The notes under the pieces are model-generated. The model was not told the origin of the DNA and made no database searches. It saw only the letters and a program-made list of their open reading frames with translations. Shown in pieces: positions 1 through 7,445 of a stretch of 21,307 nucleotides of DNA; position 1 is the first letter of the stretch; every line of letters starts with the position of its first letter. A program made the translations under genes and the position numbers. The stretch spans positions 27,501 to 48,807 of the forward strand of contig JACKKC010000023.1 of NCBI GenBank assembly GCA_020637615.1. The letters run 5' to 3'. This stretch comes from Rhodovulum sp. GTDB taxonomy: Bacteria; Pseudomonadota; Alphaproteobacteria; Rhodobacterales; Rhodobacteraceae.

Positions 1-920
1 TTCCTCAGATCCATGCCGGCATAGAGCCCGGCCACCTCGCCGGCATAGCCGTTGAACATCTCCGTGTCGCGCTGGGGCGAGAGCAGGCTGCCGCCGATCA
101 CCCGCTCGGTGGCCTGGCTCCAGCGTGGATGGTCGACCTCCGGATTCACGTTGGAATAGAAGCCGTATTCCCGCGGGTTCTGGATGTTCCAGGTGGTCGG
201 CGGCTGCTTCTCGGTCAGGGTGATGCGCACGATCGACTTGATCGACTTGTAGCCGTATTTCCACGGCACCACGAGCCGGACCGGCGCGCCGTTCTGGTTC
301 GGCAGCGGCTCACCGTAGAGCCCGGTGGCGAGGATGGTCAGGGGATGCATGGCCTCGTCGAGCCTGAGCCCCTCCACATAGGGCCAGTCGAGCACCTGGA
401 AGATCCCGCTCTGCCCCGGCATCTCCGCAGGCCGCACCAGCGTCTCGAAGGCGACGTATTTCGCGCCCGGGGCAGGCTCGGCGCGCTTCAGCACGCCCGC
501 CAGCGGCACGCCAAGCCAGGGGATCACCATCGACCAGCCCTCGACGCAGCGCAGCCGGTAGATCCGCTCCTCCACCGTCCGCGGCCCGACCAGATCCTCG
601 AGCGCATAGGTGCCCGGCCGGGCGACCATGCCGTCGATCACCACCGACCAGGGCGAGGTGGTCAGCTGGCCCGCATGCTTCGCGGGATCGGACTTGCCGG
701 TGCCGAATTCGTAGAAATTGTTGTAGGTCGTGACGTATTCATAGGCCGTCGGCGGCGCGTCGGTGGAATAGCGCGCGGCCGAGGCCCGGCGGGCGGTCGC
801 GGGCAGAAGTCCCACCGCCGCGAGCCCGGCCGCTCCCCGCATCAGGCTGCGTCGGTCGAGCCAGGCCGATTTCGGGGTGATTTCGGATTCGCCGAATTTC
901 GGCTTCTCTCGCACGTGCAT
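1..920 (-). CDS. msrP: Protein-methionine-sulfoxide reductase catalytic subunit MsrP (YedY), 3' end cut by window edge
   Basis: Periplasmic molybdenum-cofactor reductase that repairs oxidised methionine in envelope proteins; it receives electrons from the membrane haem protein MsrQ, usually encoded next to it and so probably just outside the window. Visible: a twin-arginine signal with DRRSLMRG at residues 22-29 followed by an alanine-rich stretch; the sulfite-oxidase-fold core; and RLRCVEGW with Cys125 as the expected Mo ligand. The late motif LYAGMDLR sits at the left edge, so only a few codons should be missing. The ATG at 920 has GGGAG seven bases upstream. It is transcribed away from the FAS1 gene; a perfect palindrome (1026-1042) lies in the gap between them. 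Identification is firm; the true C-terminus is not visible. Confidence 0.95.
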   Translation of the reverse strand, partial: MHVREKPKFGESEITPKSAWLDRRSLMRGAAGLAAVGLLPATARRASAARYSTDAPPTAYEYVTTYNNFYEFGTGKSDPAKHAGQLTTSPWSVVIDGMVARPGTYALEDLVGPRTVEERIYRLRCVEGWSMVIPWLGVPLAGVLKRAEPAPGAKYVAFETLVRPAEMPGQSGIFQVLDWPYVEGLRLDEAMHPLTILATGLYGEPLPNQNGAPVRLVVPWKYGYKSIKSIVRITLTEKQPPTTWNIQNPREYGFYSNVNPEVDHPRWSQATERVIGGSLLSPQRDTEMFNGYAGEVAGLYAGMDLR

Positions 921-1025
921 TCGCTGTCTCCCGGCGCTGGTGATCCTTGCGCGACCCCATCGGGCCACGCCCTCCCTTCGTCGGAAATGGGCTGCTCGCG
1001 ACATGCAGCCGATCACGATCGCGTT

Positions 1026-1042
1026 TGTCCCGCTGCGGGACA
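1026..1042. repeat. Perfect 17-bp palindrome TGTCCCGCTGCGGGACA (copy 1)
   Basis: Eight-base arms around a single central T. It lies between the divergent msrP and FAS1 genes, 106 bases upstream of the msrP start. The same palindrome with a central A recurs at 21122-21138. Neither strand has a T-run after it here, and no gene ends nearby, so it is not a terminator at this site. An operator or dispersed repeat is more likely. I cannot name a binding protein. Confidence 0.8.
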
Positions 1043-1134
1043 CGGGGGCTCGCACGGGCGTGACCTGACGATTTCCCGGATTGCAGCTTGGACCGGCCAC
1101 CGGGCTTGTCAAGCCGGTGCCGCGGGGCGCGGCA

Positions 1135-1163
1135 TTGATGCAGCAGGCCTGCCGGGCTAGCCT
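1135..1163 (+). promoter_or_regulatory. Candidate housekeeping promoter for the FAS1 gene
   Basis: TTGATG (1135-1140), a 17-base spacer and TAGCCT (1158-1163). This has the same form as the element before gcdH (TTGCCG-17-TAGGCT). It would start RNA near 1170, giving a leader of about 70 bases. Assigned from spacing and similarity to sigma-70-type sites only. Confidence 0.3.
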
Positions 1164-1238
1164 TGCCCTGCCCGCCCTGCGCCGACCGGGCGCGGCACCA
1201 TGGCCAGCAATCGCGACTTCCGGACGAGGGATACCACC

Positions 1239-1751
1239 ATGAACCGCAGAAACCTCGGGGCGATCATGCTGGCCGGCGCCGCGGCGATCGCGCTTTCGGC
1301 CTGTGCAGGCGCGCCGCAGAACCCGAGCATCCAGGAGGTGATCGATTCCAATGCCGCCTTCACCACGCTGGCGCGCGCCCTGACCACCGCCGGGGTCCAG
1401 TCGCTCGACGATGCCGGCCCCTTCACCGTCTTCGCGCCGCGAAACTCGGCCTTCGACGCGCTGCCGAAGGGCACGCTCGACACGCTGATGCAGCCACAGA
1501 ACCGCGGCGAACTGACCCGGCTGCTGGAGATGCACGTGGTGCCCGGAACCTATACCACCGCCGATCTCAGCGGCCGCACCACGACGCTCACCACCCTGGG
1601 CGGGCTCGACATCACCGTCGACGGCTTCAACGGCGTGAGGGTGGGCGGCGCCAACGTGGTCCAGCCGGACGTGATGGCGAGCAACGGCCTCATCCAGGTG
1701 ATCGACGGCGTGATCATGCCCGAGGGCCTCCTGCCCGGCGAAGCGCGCTAG
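1239..1751 (+). CDS. Fasciclin (FAS1) domain lipoprotein
   Basis: A 170-residue envelope protein: a lipoprotein signal peptide with lipobox LSAC (Cys22), then a single FAS1 domain filling the rest. FAS1 hallmarks are FTVFAPRNSAF (H1 region) and NGLIQVIDGVIMP (H2 region). FAS1 domains are generally linked to adhesion or surface interactions; the ligand here is unknown. I chose the ATG at 1239 over an upstream in-frame ATG at 1200, because it places the signal peptide at the N-terminus and has GAGGG eight bases upstream. The dehydratase gene follows after 29 bases on the same strand and may be co-transcribed. msrP, another envelope gene, is divergent. Confidence 0.88.
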   Translation: MNRRNLGAIMLAGAAAIALSACAGAPQNPSIQEVIDSNAAFTTLARALTTAGVQSLDDAGPFTVFAPRNSAFDALPKGTLDTLMQPQNRGELTRLLEMHVVPGTYTTADLSGRTTTLTTLGGLDITVDGFNGVRVGGANVVQPDVMASNGLIQVIDGVIMPEGLLPGEAR

Positions 1752-1780
1752 CCCGCCGGCAGCCGGCCGAGGAGGCGTCC

Positions 1781-2737
1781 ATGATCGGCCCGACCGACAT
1801 CGCCGACGCCCATACGCGCATCAAGCCGCATGTCCGGCGGACGCCGGTGCTGGAGCTCGAGGCGGGGGCCTTGGGCCTCGGGCATCCGCTCGTCCTCAAG
1901 CTCGAACAGCTGCAGGTGACCGGCAGCTTCAAGGCCCGCGGCGCCTTCAATGCCCTGCTCGCGCGTCCGGTGCCGTCTGTCGGGGTCGCGGCGGCCTCCG
2001 GCGGCAATCACGGGGCGGCGGTGGCCTTCGCCGCCCGCGCCCTGGGTCATCCGGCGCGCATCTTCGTCCCGGACTGGGCCGACCCGGTCAAGGCCGAGCG
2101 CATCCGCGGCTTCGGCGCCGAGGTCGTCGCGGTGCCGGGCAGCTTCGAGAAGACCCTGGCCGCGCTCGAAGCCTTCGTGGCCGAGACCGGTGCGCTGGCA
2201 GTGCATCCCTTCGACCAGCCCGAGACCCTCGCCGGCCAGGGCACCCTCGGCCGCGAGATCGAGGAGCAATGCCCCGGTCTCGACACGCTGCTGGTCTCGG
2301 TGGGCGGCGGCGGGCTGATCGGCGGCATCGCCGCCTGGTACGACCGCCGAATCCGCATCGTCGCCGTGGAAACCCGCGGCACCGCCACCCTCGCCGCAGC
2401 ACTCGCCACGGGCCCCGATGCCGTGATCGCGCCCGAGGGGCTTGCCGCCGGCTCGCTCGGTGCACCGCGCATCGGCGCCCTGCCCTACGCGATCCTCGCC
2501 GCGCGTGTCGCGGCGGCACTCGTCGTCTCCGACGCCGAGCTCGTCGACGCCCAGCGCCGCCTCTGGGAGGCCGCCCGGATCTTCGCCGAGCCCGGTGGCG
2601 TCACCGCGCTCGCAGCCCTGACCTCGGGCCGCTACCGGGCGGCGCCGGGCGAGCGGGTCGGCGTGCTCGTCTGCGGCGGCAACGCCGATCCCGGCTGGTT
2701 TGTCGCCGGGGGGGCGCCGGAGTCCCGTTCCGAGTAG
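1781..2737 (+). CDS. PLP-dependent threonine/serine dehydratase-like enzyme
   Basis: A 318-residue fold-type II PLP enzyme, expected to deaminate a beta-hydroxy amino acid (threonine, serine or a relative) to a 2-oxo acid in the cytoplasm. Visible motifs: GSFKARGA with the PLP lysine at Lys51, SGGNHG at 73-78 (asparagine loop over the PLP ring) and the glycine-rich phosphate cradle SVGGGGLIGG at about 173-182. There is no C-terminal ACT domain, so it resembles the short catabolic/TdcB-like or racemase/dehydratase group rather than the long, isoleucine-inhibited IlvA. A GAGGAGG site lies just before the ATG at 1781. A longer ORF in this frame opens at 1163, but it only shadows the FAS1 gene. 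The exact substrate cannot be read from sequence. Confidence 0.88.
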   Translation: MIGPTDIADAHTRIKPHVRRTPVLELEAGALGLGHPLVLKLEQLQVTGSFKARGAFNALLARPVPSVGVAAASGGNHGAAVAFAARALGHPARIFVPDWADPVKAERIRGFGAEVVAVPGSFEKTLAALEAFVAETGALAVHPFDQPETLAGQGTLGREIEEQCPGLDTLLVSVGGGGLIGGIAAWYDRRIRIVAVETRGTATLAAALATGPDAVIAPEGLAAGSLGAPRIGALPYAILAARVAAALVVSDAELVDAQRRLWEAARIFAEPGGVTALAALTSGRYRAAPGERVGVLVCGGNADPGWFVAGGAPESRSE

Positions 2738-2749
2738 CCGGCGCGGCCG

Positions 2750-3541
2750 TCACCGAAGGAGGCCGGGAAAGATGCGGTCGATCCGCTCCTGCCGGATCCG
2801 CTCGCCGACGAGGCAGTCGACCGGCTCCGCCTCGGCCGCGGGCAGGATGCGCGCCGGCGGCGCAAGACCGCTGACTTCGAGGATGAGCTTGCGCCGGATC
2901 GCCGGGGCCAATTCCTCGCCGCTGCGCGCCGCGAGGACAAATGCGCCGAAGCCGCCGATGACGCAATCCGCGTAATAGCGGTCGATATCGCGGAAGCTGG
3001 CGGAGGGGGCGACGAGCACCGGCAGGCCGTTGACCACGATCCCTTCCGCCACCGCCCGGTCGCGCGCCTCCGTAACCGGCGGCCCGAGATTGTTGGGGCC
3101 GTCACCCGAGACGTCGATGGTGCGCCGGTCCGCGGCGAAGGGGCCGCGGTCGATCAGCCTCCGGGCGAAGTCCAGCGCTCGCGAGATCGAGGTGCCGAGG
3201 CTCGAGCGCACCGGCAGCCCCTCGATCGCCGAGGCAAAACCCGCCGCCGCCTCGGGGCCGTCGATCAGGGTCCAGGGCAGCACGGCGTCGCGATGCACCT
3301 GACCACCCCATTCGAAATAGGCGAGCGCGATCCGCCCTTCCGCCCCGGCCCGAACCGCCTGCAGCAGGTCGGCGTGCCGGAGCGCCCGGGCGTAACCGCC
3401 ACGCTGGATGGCCAGTTCCACCCCGTCCACCGAAGCCGAGGCATCCACCGCCAGCACGATCGCCGCATCGACCGCCGTCGCCGCCGCGGCGCCGCCCGGC
3501 GCCCCTGCGGCCACGAGAGCCAGCACGCGCAGGATCCGCAT
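2750..3541 (-). CDS. Secreted von Willebrand factor A protein, DUF1194 family
   Basis: A 263-residue protein with a signal peptide (MRILRVLALVAAG onward, Ala-rich cleavage region near residue 23) and one VWA domain. The metal-ion-dependent adhesion site starts at D33-A-S35-A-S37 in VLAVDASASVDG. The C-terminal part, with CVIGGFGAFVLAARSGEE and AIRRKLILEVSG, matches the DUF1194 pattern I know from Rhodobacterales and relatives. Biochemical role unknown; an exported metal-dependent binding protein is a fair inference. The ATG at 3541 has GGAGG five bases upstream; an upstream in-frame ATG at 3589 would bury the signal peptide. It lies 67 bases downstream of the EI24 gene on the same strand. Its stop faces that of the dehydratase gene, with 12 bases between them. 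Confidence 0.88.
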   Translation of the reverse strand: MRILRVLALVAAGAPGGAAAATAVDAAIVLAVDASASVDGVELAIQRGGYARALRHADLLQAVRAGAEGRIALAYFEWGGQVHRDAVLPWTLIDGPEAAAGFASAIEGLPVRSSLGTSISRALDFARRLIDRGPFAADRRTIDVSGDGPNNLGPPVTEARDRAVAEGIVVNGLPVLVAPSASFRDIDRYYADCVIGGFGAFVLAARSGEELAPAIRRKLILEVSGLAPPARILPAAEAEPVDCLVGERIRQERIDRIFPGLLR

Positions 3542-3592
3542 CTCAGCCTCCCCGCGGGCAGCATACACCGAAACCGCCGGCCCCGCCAAACC

Positions 3593-3607
3593 GCCGCCAC
3601 AGGCGGC
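3593..3607 (-). terminator. Weak hairpin just after the EI24 gene
   Basis: GCCGCC-tgt-GGCGGC on the minus strand, immediately downstream of the EI24 stop codon and followed by GGTTT. The T-run is too short for a convincing intrinsic terminator. It may attenuate read-through into the VWA gene. Confidence 0.25.
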
Positions 3608-3608
3608 C

Positions 3609-4304
3609 TCAGGACGCCGGGGCCATCCGGTGGAGCTGATGCGTGAAGACCGCCACGCCGAGGATCGGCACGAGCAGGTTGAGGACCGGCACGCTCAGGG
3701 GCACCGCCATGGCGGTTCCCGCCAGCCAGATCCGCCCGGCATTGGCCCGCCGCAGGCGCGCCGCGCCCTCCGGCCCGAGCCGTCGCATGGCGACCAGCTG
3801 GAAATACTCCCGCCCCAGCAGGAAGCCGTTGACCAGCCAGAAGACGAAGGGCGCGAGCGGCGGCAGCAGCAGATAGACCACGAGCGCCGCGAGATTGACC
3901 GCCACCACCAGCGCGAAGAACCGCAGCGCGTCGCCGATCTGCGCCGACAGCCCCGGCCCGGCGACCGGCGCGAGGCCCGGGTAATGCTCGGCCTCCACCG
4001 CCTCGGCCACCTCCTCGAGGAAGAAGCCCACCACCGCCGCGGCCGTGGGCACCATCAGCACCACCGAGAGCACGAGCATCAGCCCGACCGCCGCCAGGGA
4101 GGCAAGATCGTCGAGAAAGCGCACCGGCCCGATCCAGGGCAGCGCGACGCTCTCGGGCAGGAGCCAGCCGAGCCCCGCCATCACCGCCCAGAAGACCAGC
4201 GCGAGCCCGATCACGGTGATCGCCAGCGCCTTGAGGAGCACGCCCAGGAAGCGCGGATCGCGCAACTGCGCGACCGCCCGGCCGAAATCCGCGACCAGGC
4301 TCAT
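3609..4304 (-). CDS. EI24/CysZ-like integral membrane protein
   Basis: A 231-residue protein with several long hydrophobic segments: residues about 22-50, 68-95, 125-160 and 195-220. The central stretch FVFWLVNGFLLGREYFQLVAMRRL and the late PVLNLLVPILGVAVFTHQLHR are characteristic of the EI24 domain family, which includes the sulfate transporter CysZ. Bacterial members outside the cys operon have no proven substrate, and no cysteine biosynthesis gene is nearby, so I do not call it CysZ. The ATG at 4304 overlaps the nitroreductase stop as ATGA, indicating translational coupling. A longer reading frame up to 4400 runs through the nitroreductase gene and is not used. Confidence 0.82.
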   Translation of the reverse strand: MSLVADFGRAVAQLRDPRFLGVLLKALAITVIGLALVFWAVMAGLGWLLPESVALPWIGPVRFLDDLASLAAVGLMLVLSVVLMVPTAAAVVGFFLEEVAEAVEAEHYPGLAPVAGPGLSAQIGDALRFFALVVAVNLAALVVYLLLPPLAPFVFWLVNGFLLGREYFQLVAMRRLGPEGAARLRRANAGRIWLAGTAMAVPLSVPVLNLLVPILGVAVFTHQLHRMAPAS

Positions 4305-4864
4305 GCGCCGAGCCAGCGCACCCGCGACTCGGGCTCCGGCCGCGGCCGCTCGGGCGGCGGCGCATCGCAATGCCCGATATAGACGAAGCCGGCGATCCAT
4401 TCCTCGGGACCGAGCCCCAGCGCCGCCTCCACGAGCCCGCGGTCATAGGCCGGCCAGCCCGTCAGCCAGCTGGCACCCCAACCCTCCGCCAGCGCCGCGT
4501 TGACGAGGCTCAGCGCCGCCGCCCCCACCGAGAGGGTCTGCTCGATGACCGGGATCTTCTCGCTCGGCTGGGGCGAGGCCACCACCGCCACCGCCATCGG
4601 CGCCTGCTCGAAGGCGAGCGCCCCCTTGTCGGCGTCCTGCCCGGTCTCGGCCGCCCGCGCCCGGACCCGCGCGGCGAAGCCCGCCAGCGCCGTGCCCTCC
4701 AGGACCAGGAAGCGCCAGGGCGCGAGCTTGCCGTGGTCCGGCACCCGCATCGCCGCGGTGAGCATGCGCATCACGGCCTCGCGCTCCGGCGCCGGCCCGT
4801 GCAGGAGCTTCGCCGGGCAGGACCGCCGCGTCAGCAGGAATTCGGTAACTTCGGGGCGGCGCAT
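4301..4864 (-). CDS. YdjA-type NAD(P)H nitroreductase
   Basis: A 187-residue flavin (FMN) oxidoreductase of the small nitroreductase superfamily. The N-terminal LLTRRSCPAK is the usual FMN-phosphate region, and RVPDHGKLAPWRFLVLEG (around residues 40-57) is a close match to the YdjA subgroup. Later motifs SVGAAALSLVNAALAEGWGASWLTG and AGFVYIG fit the family. It would reduce nitro compounds or quinone-like acceptors; the natural substrate is unknown. I chose the ATG at 4864, with GAGG ten bases upstream, because family members begin a few residues before RRP-EV-EFLL; an ATG at 4882 is possible. It is the first gene of a likely nitroreductase-EI24-VWA transcription unit. Confidence 0.88.
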   Translation of the reverse strand: MRRPEVTEFLLTRRSCPAKLLHGPAPEREAVMRMLTAAMRVPDHGKLAPWRFLVLEGTALAGFAARVRARAAETGQDADKGALAFEQAPMAVAVVASPQPSEKIPVIEQTLSVGAAALSLVNAALAEGWGASWLTGWPAYDRGLVEAALGLGPEEWIAGFVYIGHCDAPPPERPRPEPESRVRWLGA

Positions 4865-4933
4865 CGGCAGGGATCCTCGCATCAAGACCCGCGCGACATG
4901 TTCGCCCCCCGCCCCGCCGTCAAGCCCCCCGGC

Positions 4934-5647
4934 CTATTCCCGCCCGAGCAGCCTGTCGGAAACGAATGTGGCGACCCGCCCGCCGCGAAAGGCGGCACTC
5001 AGCGCCTCGGGATCGTATTCCCCCGCGATCCAGTCGCGGAACCGCTGCGGGCGCGCCGCATCCGCCGCGGCATAGGCGTCGAGCATGAAGCGCAGCACGC
5101 CCGTGCGCGCGCCTTCGAGATGCAGGTAGCGCCAGGAGAGCTGCTCGCGGGCCTCGGCCACCGGCGTCTCGGTCCGGAGCAGCAGATAGAGTGCCGAGGC
5201 GAAGCCCGCCCGGTCCGCCCCCGACTTGCAATGCATCAGGAACGGCCGCTCGATCGAGGCGAAGATCTCGTCGAGCGCCATGACCTCCGCCGCGCTCGGC
5301 AGTTCCCGCGAGGTCATCTTGAGATCGATCAGCGTGATCCCCGCCGCCCGGCAGGCCTCGCGCTCCAGCAGGTAGGAGCCGTATTGCGTCTCCCCGCGCA
5401 GGTTCAGGATCGAGCGGAACCCGCGCGCGGCCAGCCGCCGCACCATGGCCGGATCGGGCTGGTTGCCGCGCCAGACGCCGGGCGCCACCTCGTGCATGTT
5501 CCGCCAGGCCATGCGGATCAGCCCGTGGTCGAAGACCAGCATGTCGATATGGGCGTTGCGCCGGCCGCGCGGCGTCTCCATCGCGTCGATCCAGCCGTCC
5601 TTCCAGCGGCGCTGCCACGCCTTCCAGGGCCCCCGGCGCTTCTTCAC
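4934..5647 (-). CDS. Protein-tyrosine/dual-specificity phosphatase family protein
   Basis: A 237-residue protein with the cysteine phosphatase signature HCKSGADRAG: nucleophile Cys140 and Arg146 in CX5R. The preceding GVWRGNQPDPAMVRRLAARGFRSILNLRGE is the usual start of the PTP/DSP fold in small bacterial members. Asp109 in LIDLKM is a candidate general acid. The C-terminal 60 residues (LHLEGARTGVLRFMLDAY onward) look helical and are specific to this subgroup. The start is GTG at 5647, overlapping the acetyltransferase stop as GTGA, so translation is coupled. The N-terminal 30 residues are very basic (KKRRGPWKAWQRRWK), which could suggest membrane or nucleic-acid contact. Substrate, whether protein, lipid or nucleotide phosphate, cannot be read here. 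Confidence 0.85.
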   Translation of the reverse strand: MKKRRGPWKAWQRRWKDGWIDAMETPRGRRNAHIDMLVFDHGLIRMAWRNMHEVAPGVWRGNQPDPAMVRRLAARGFRSILNLRGETQYGSYLLEREACRAAGITLIDLKMTSRELPSAAEVMALDEIFASIERPFLMHCKSGADRAGFASALYLLLRTETPVAEAREQLSWRYLHLEGARTGVLRFMLDAYAAADAARPQRFRDWIAGEYDPEALSAAFRGGRVATFVSDRLLGRE

Positions 5648-6354
5648 GCGCCCGCCCCGGGATCGGACGAGACCCGGCAGGGCGCCGTCAGCGCGCCCAG
5701 CCGCCGCTTCTGCCGCCCCTCCGCGTCGAAGTTCGCCGGCGCCAGCCATGCCTCCCAGCCCGGCCTCAGGCAGGCCCAGTCGCCGTCGGTCATGGCGAAC
5801 CAGGCGGTGTCGCGGTTGCGTCCCTTCACCACCATGTGCTGGCGGAAGACGCCCTCGAAGGAAAAGCCGAAGCGCTGCGCCGCCCGCCGGCTCGCCGCAT
5901 TCGCCGCGTCGCATTTCCACTCGAAGCGCCGGTAGCCGAGGCCGAAGACCTCCCGGGCGAAGAGAAAGACCATCTCCGAAGCCGCCCGCGTGCGCTGCAT
6001 CGCGCGGGAGAGGCAGATGTGGCCGACCTCGATCGAGCCCGCCTCGGGGCTGATGCGCATCAGGCTCGCCACCCCGCCGGGAAGCCCGCTCGCCCGGTCG
6101 AGGAGCGCGAAGAACATCGGATCCTCCCGGCCCGCGACCCGCTCCAGCCAGGCCGAATAGGCGGCCTCGTCGGCGAAGGGCCCGTAGGGCAGCCAGGTCC
6201 AGATCGCGTCATCCACCCGGTTGGCGGCATCGAGCGCGACCCCGTGCCCGGCCGCCAGCGGCTCCAGCCGTACGTAACGGCCCTCGAGCGCCCGCGCCGC
6301 GGGCCGCGGCGGCGGCACCCAGCCCGACAGATCGCCCGACGGATCCTCCCTCAT
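5644..6354 (-). CDS. GNAT-family N-acetyltransferase (RimJ/RimL type)
   Basis: A 236-residue acetyl-CoA-dependent acetyltransferase. The N-terminal LEGRYVRLEPL and the central IEVGHICLSRAMQRTRAASEMVFLFAREVFGLGYRRFEWKCDAANAASRRAAQRFGFSFEGVFR region (described by its motifs: VGHI strand, motif A loop QRTRAASE, NAASRRAAQRFGF) is typical of the Acetyltransf_3 branch, which acetylates ribosomal protein N-termini, amino acids or antibiotics. The acyl-CoA loop departs from the textbook Q/RxxGxG/A. The start is uncertain: ATG at 6354 places the conserved domain early, while ATG at 6369 has GGGGA just upstream. It shares GTGA with the phosphatase gene and is divergent from the MT-A70 gene. Substrate unknown. 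Confidence 0.83.
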   Translation of the reverse strand: MREDPSGDLSGWVPPPRPAARALEGRYVRLEPLAAGHGVALDAANRVDDAIWTWLPYGPFADEAAYSAWLERVAGREDPMFFALLDRASGLPGGVASLMRISPEAGSIEVGHICLSRAMQRTRAASEMVFLFAREVFGLGYRRFEWKCDAANAASRRAAQRFGFSFEGVFRQHMVVKGRNRDTAWFAMTDGDWACLRPGWEAWLAPANFDAEGRQKRRLGALTAPCRVSSDPGAGA

Positions 6355-6427
6355 GGCCCCTTCTGGCATGTCCCCGGCCCGACCGGCAATCGCGATCTCT
6401 CCCACCGGCCGCACGGGCCGCTTTCGA

Positions 6428-6456
6428 TTGCATCGCAGGACGGAATGACCCAATAT
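6428..6456 (+). promoter_or_regulatory. Candidate promoter for the MT-A70 gene
   Basis: TTGCAT (6428-6433), a 17-base spacer and CAATAT (6451-6456). RNA would begin about seven bases later, at the ATG of 6464. The only G-rich run (TTGGGG) touches the ATG and is badly placed for ribosome binding, so a leaderless message is plausible. Confidence 0.35.
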
Positions 6457-6463
6457 CTTGGGG

Positions 6464-7099
6464 ATGGACACGAGTGCTGCACAAGACCTCTCCGCCGCCC
6501 TCGAAGGCGCCCGCTTCGGCACCCTGCTCGCCGATCCGCCCTGGCGCTTCGCCAACCGCACCGGCAAGGTGGCGCCCGAGCACCGGCGCCTCTCGCGCTA
6601 CGGAACCCTGACCCTCGACGACATCTGCGCCCTGCCCGTGGCCGAGCACATGCAGGCGCCCGCGCATTGCTACCTCTGGGTGCCGAACGCGCTCCTGCCC
6701 GACGGCCTCGCGGTGCTCGCTGCCTGGGGATTCGCCTACAAGGCCAATATCGTCTGGCACAAGATCCGCAAGGATGGCGGCTCGGACGGCCGCGGCGTCG
6801 GCTTCTATTTCCGCAACGTCACCGAGCTCCTGCTCTTCGGCACCCGCGGCGGCAACGCCCGCACCCTCGCGCCGGGTCGCCGCCAGGTGAACCTGCTCGC
6901 CAGCCGCAAGCGCGAGCATTCCCGCAAGCCCGACGAGCAATACGACCTCATCGAGAGCTGCTCCCGGGGCCCCTATCTCGAACTCTTCGGCCGCGGGTTG
7001 CGCGAGGGCTGGACCGTCTGGGGCAACCAGGCCAGCGCCGACTATCGCCCCGATTGGGAAACCTACGCCCACAACTCGGGCTCCGTCGCGGCGGAATAG
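6464..7099 (+). CDS. MT-A70 family DNA N6-adenine methyltransferase (orphan)
   Basis: A 211-residue S-adenosylmethionine-dependent methyltransferase. The catalytic DPPW sits at residues 24-27 in TLLADPPWRF. Further family features are AHCYLWVPNALL, the KANIVWHKIRKDGG strand, and the C-terminal SCSRGPYLELFGR and GWTVWGNQ blocks. It likely methylates adenine N6 in DNA; bacterial MT-A70 proteins occur as solitary methyltransferases or with restriction enzymes, and no nuclease gene lies beside this one. It is not CcrM, the GANTC enzyme of alphaproteobacteria, which has a different architecture. An in-frame TTG at 6458 is the alternative start. Neither start has a properly spaced ribosome site. 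Recognition sequence unknown. Confidence 0.85.
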   Translation: MDTSAAQDLSAALEGARFGTLLADPPWRFANRTGKVAPEHRRLSRYGTLTLDDICALPVAEHMQAPAHCYLWVPNALLPDGLAVLAAWGFAYKANIVWHKIRKDGGSDGRGVGFYFRNVTELLLFGTRGGNARTLAPGRRQVNLLASRKREHSRKPDEQYDLIESCSRGPYLELFGRGLREGWTVWGNQASADYRPDWETYAHNSGSVAAE

Positions 7100-7445
7100 C
7101 GGCCCTCGGGCACCGCGTCGCCACGGTTTGGAACCTGCACACGGCTTCCCGCATCACCTGCGCCCCGGCAGCTTCTCACCACCGACGACGCTCGGAAAAG
7201 GGGTTGGGCTGGCATGAGATGGCCACACATGCCCATAAGGCGGCGGTCGACCAGCGGAAGGCCGCGAAGCGGCCGTCCCGGAGGGGCTGGCTGGCCGCTG
7301 CCCGCGCTGCCGCACGGGCGAAACGGCGAATACGCCGCATCCAATCGTCAGCGTTGTGCAGCGTGGAGGCCCGGTGCTGCGCCTCCGCTCCTACTTCAGG
7401 TCATTGGCCTGAACGGGCACGCGCGCCCCCGGGAGCGCCCCGCCT
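7100..7445. other. Non-coding gap between convergent MT-A70 and aspS genes
   Basis: 346 bases in which I see no supportable gene. It holds an inverted repeat AGCGGCC (7268-7274) / GGCCGCT (7293-7299) and a short hairpin CGGCG-AATA-CGCCG (7324-7337). Either could mark transcript ends of the two converging genes, but neither is followed by a T-run. Frames that stay open here continue antisense into aspS and lack coding character. Confidence 0.5.

Noticed and set aside
1026..1042. Copy 1 of the palindrome as an intrinsic terminator
   Set aside because: No T-run follows on either strand and both flanking genes are transcribed away from it.
129..1160. 343-codon open frame on the plus strand
   Set aside because: It is antisense to msrP, whose Tat signal and Mo-ligand motif are clear. 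The translated product is Arg/Gly/Pro-rich, a typical GC-rich shadow.
1163..2737. 524-codon reading of the dehydratase gene
   Set aside because: The first 206 codons lie in a wrong frame over the FAS1 gene; the dehydratase has its own ATG at 1781 with a strong ribosome site.
3609..4304. Calling the EI24 protein CysZ, a sulfate transporter
   Set aside because: Only family-level resemblance, with no cysteine or sulfate-assimilation genes nearby.
4370..5935. 521-codon open frame on the plus strand
   Set aside because: It runs antisense across the nitroreductase, phosphatase and acetyltransferase genes, and its composition is non-protein-like.
7126..7145. TpsiC-like bases (GGTTTGGAACC) suggesting a tRNA in the MT-A70/aspS gap
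   Set aside because: No matching acceptor stem, D-arm or anticodon arm could be found on either strand.
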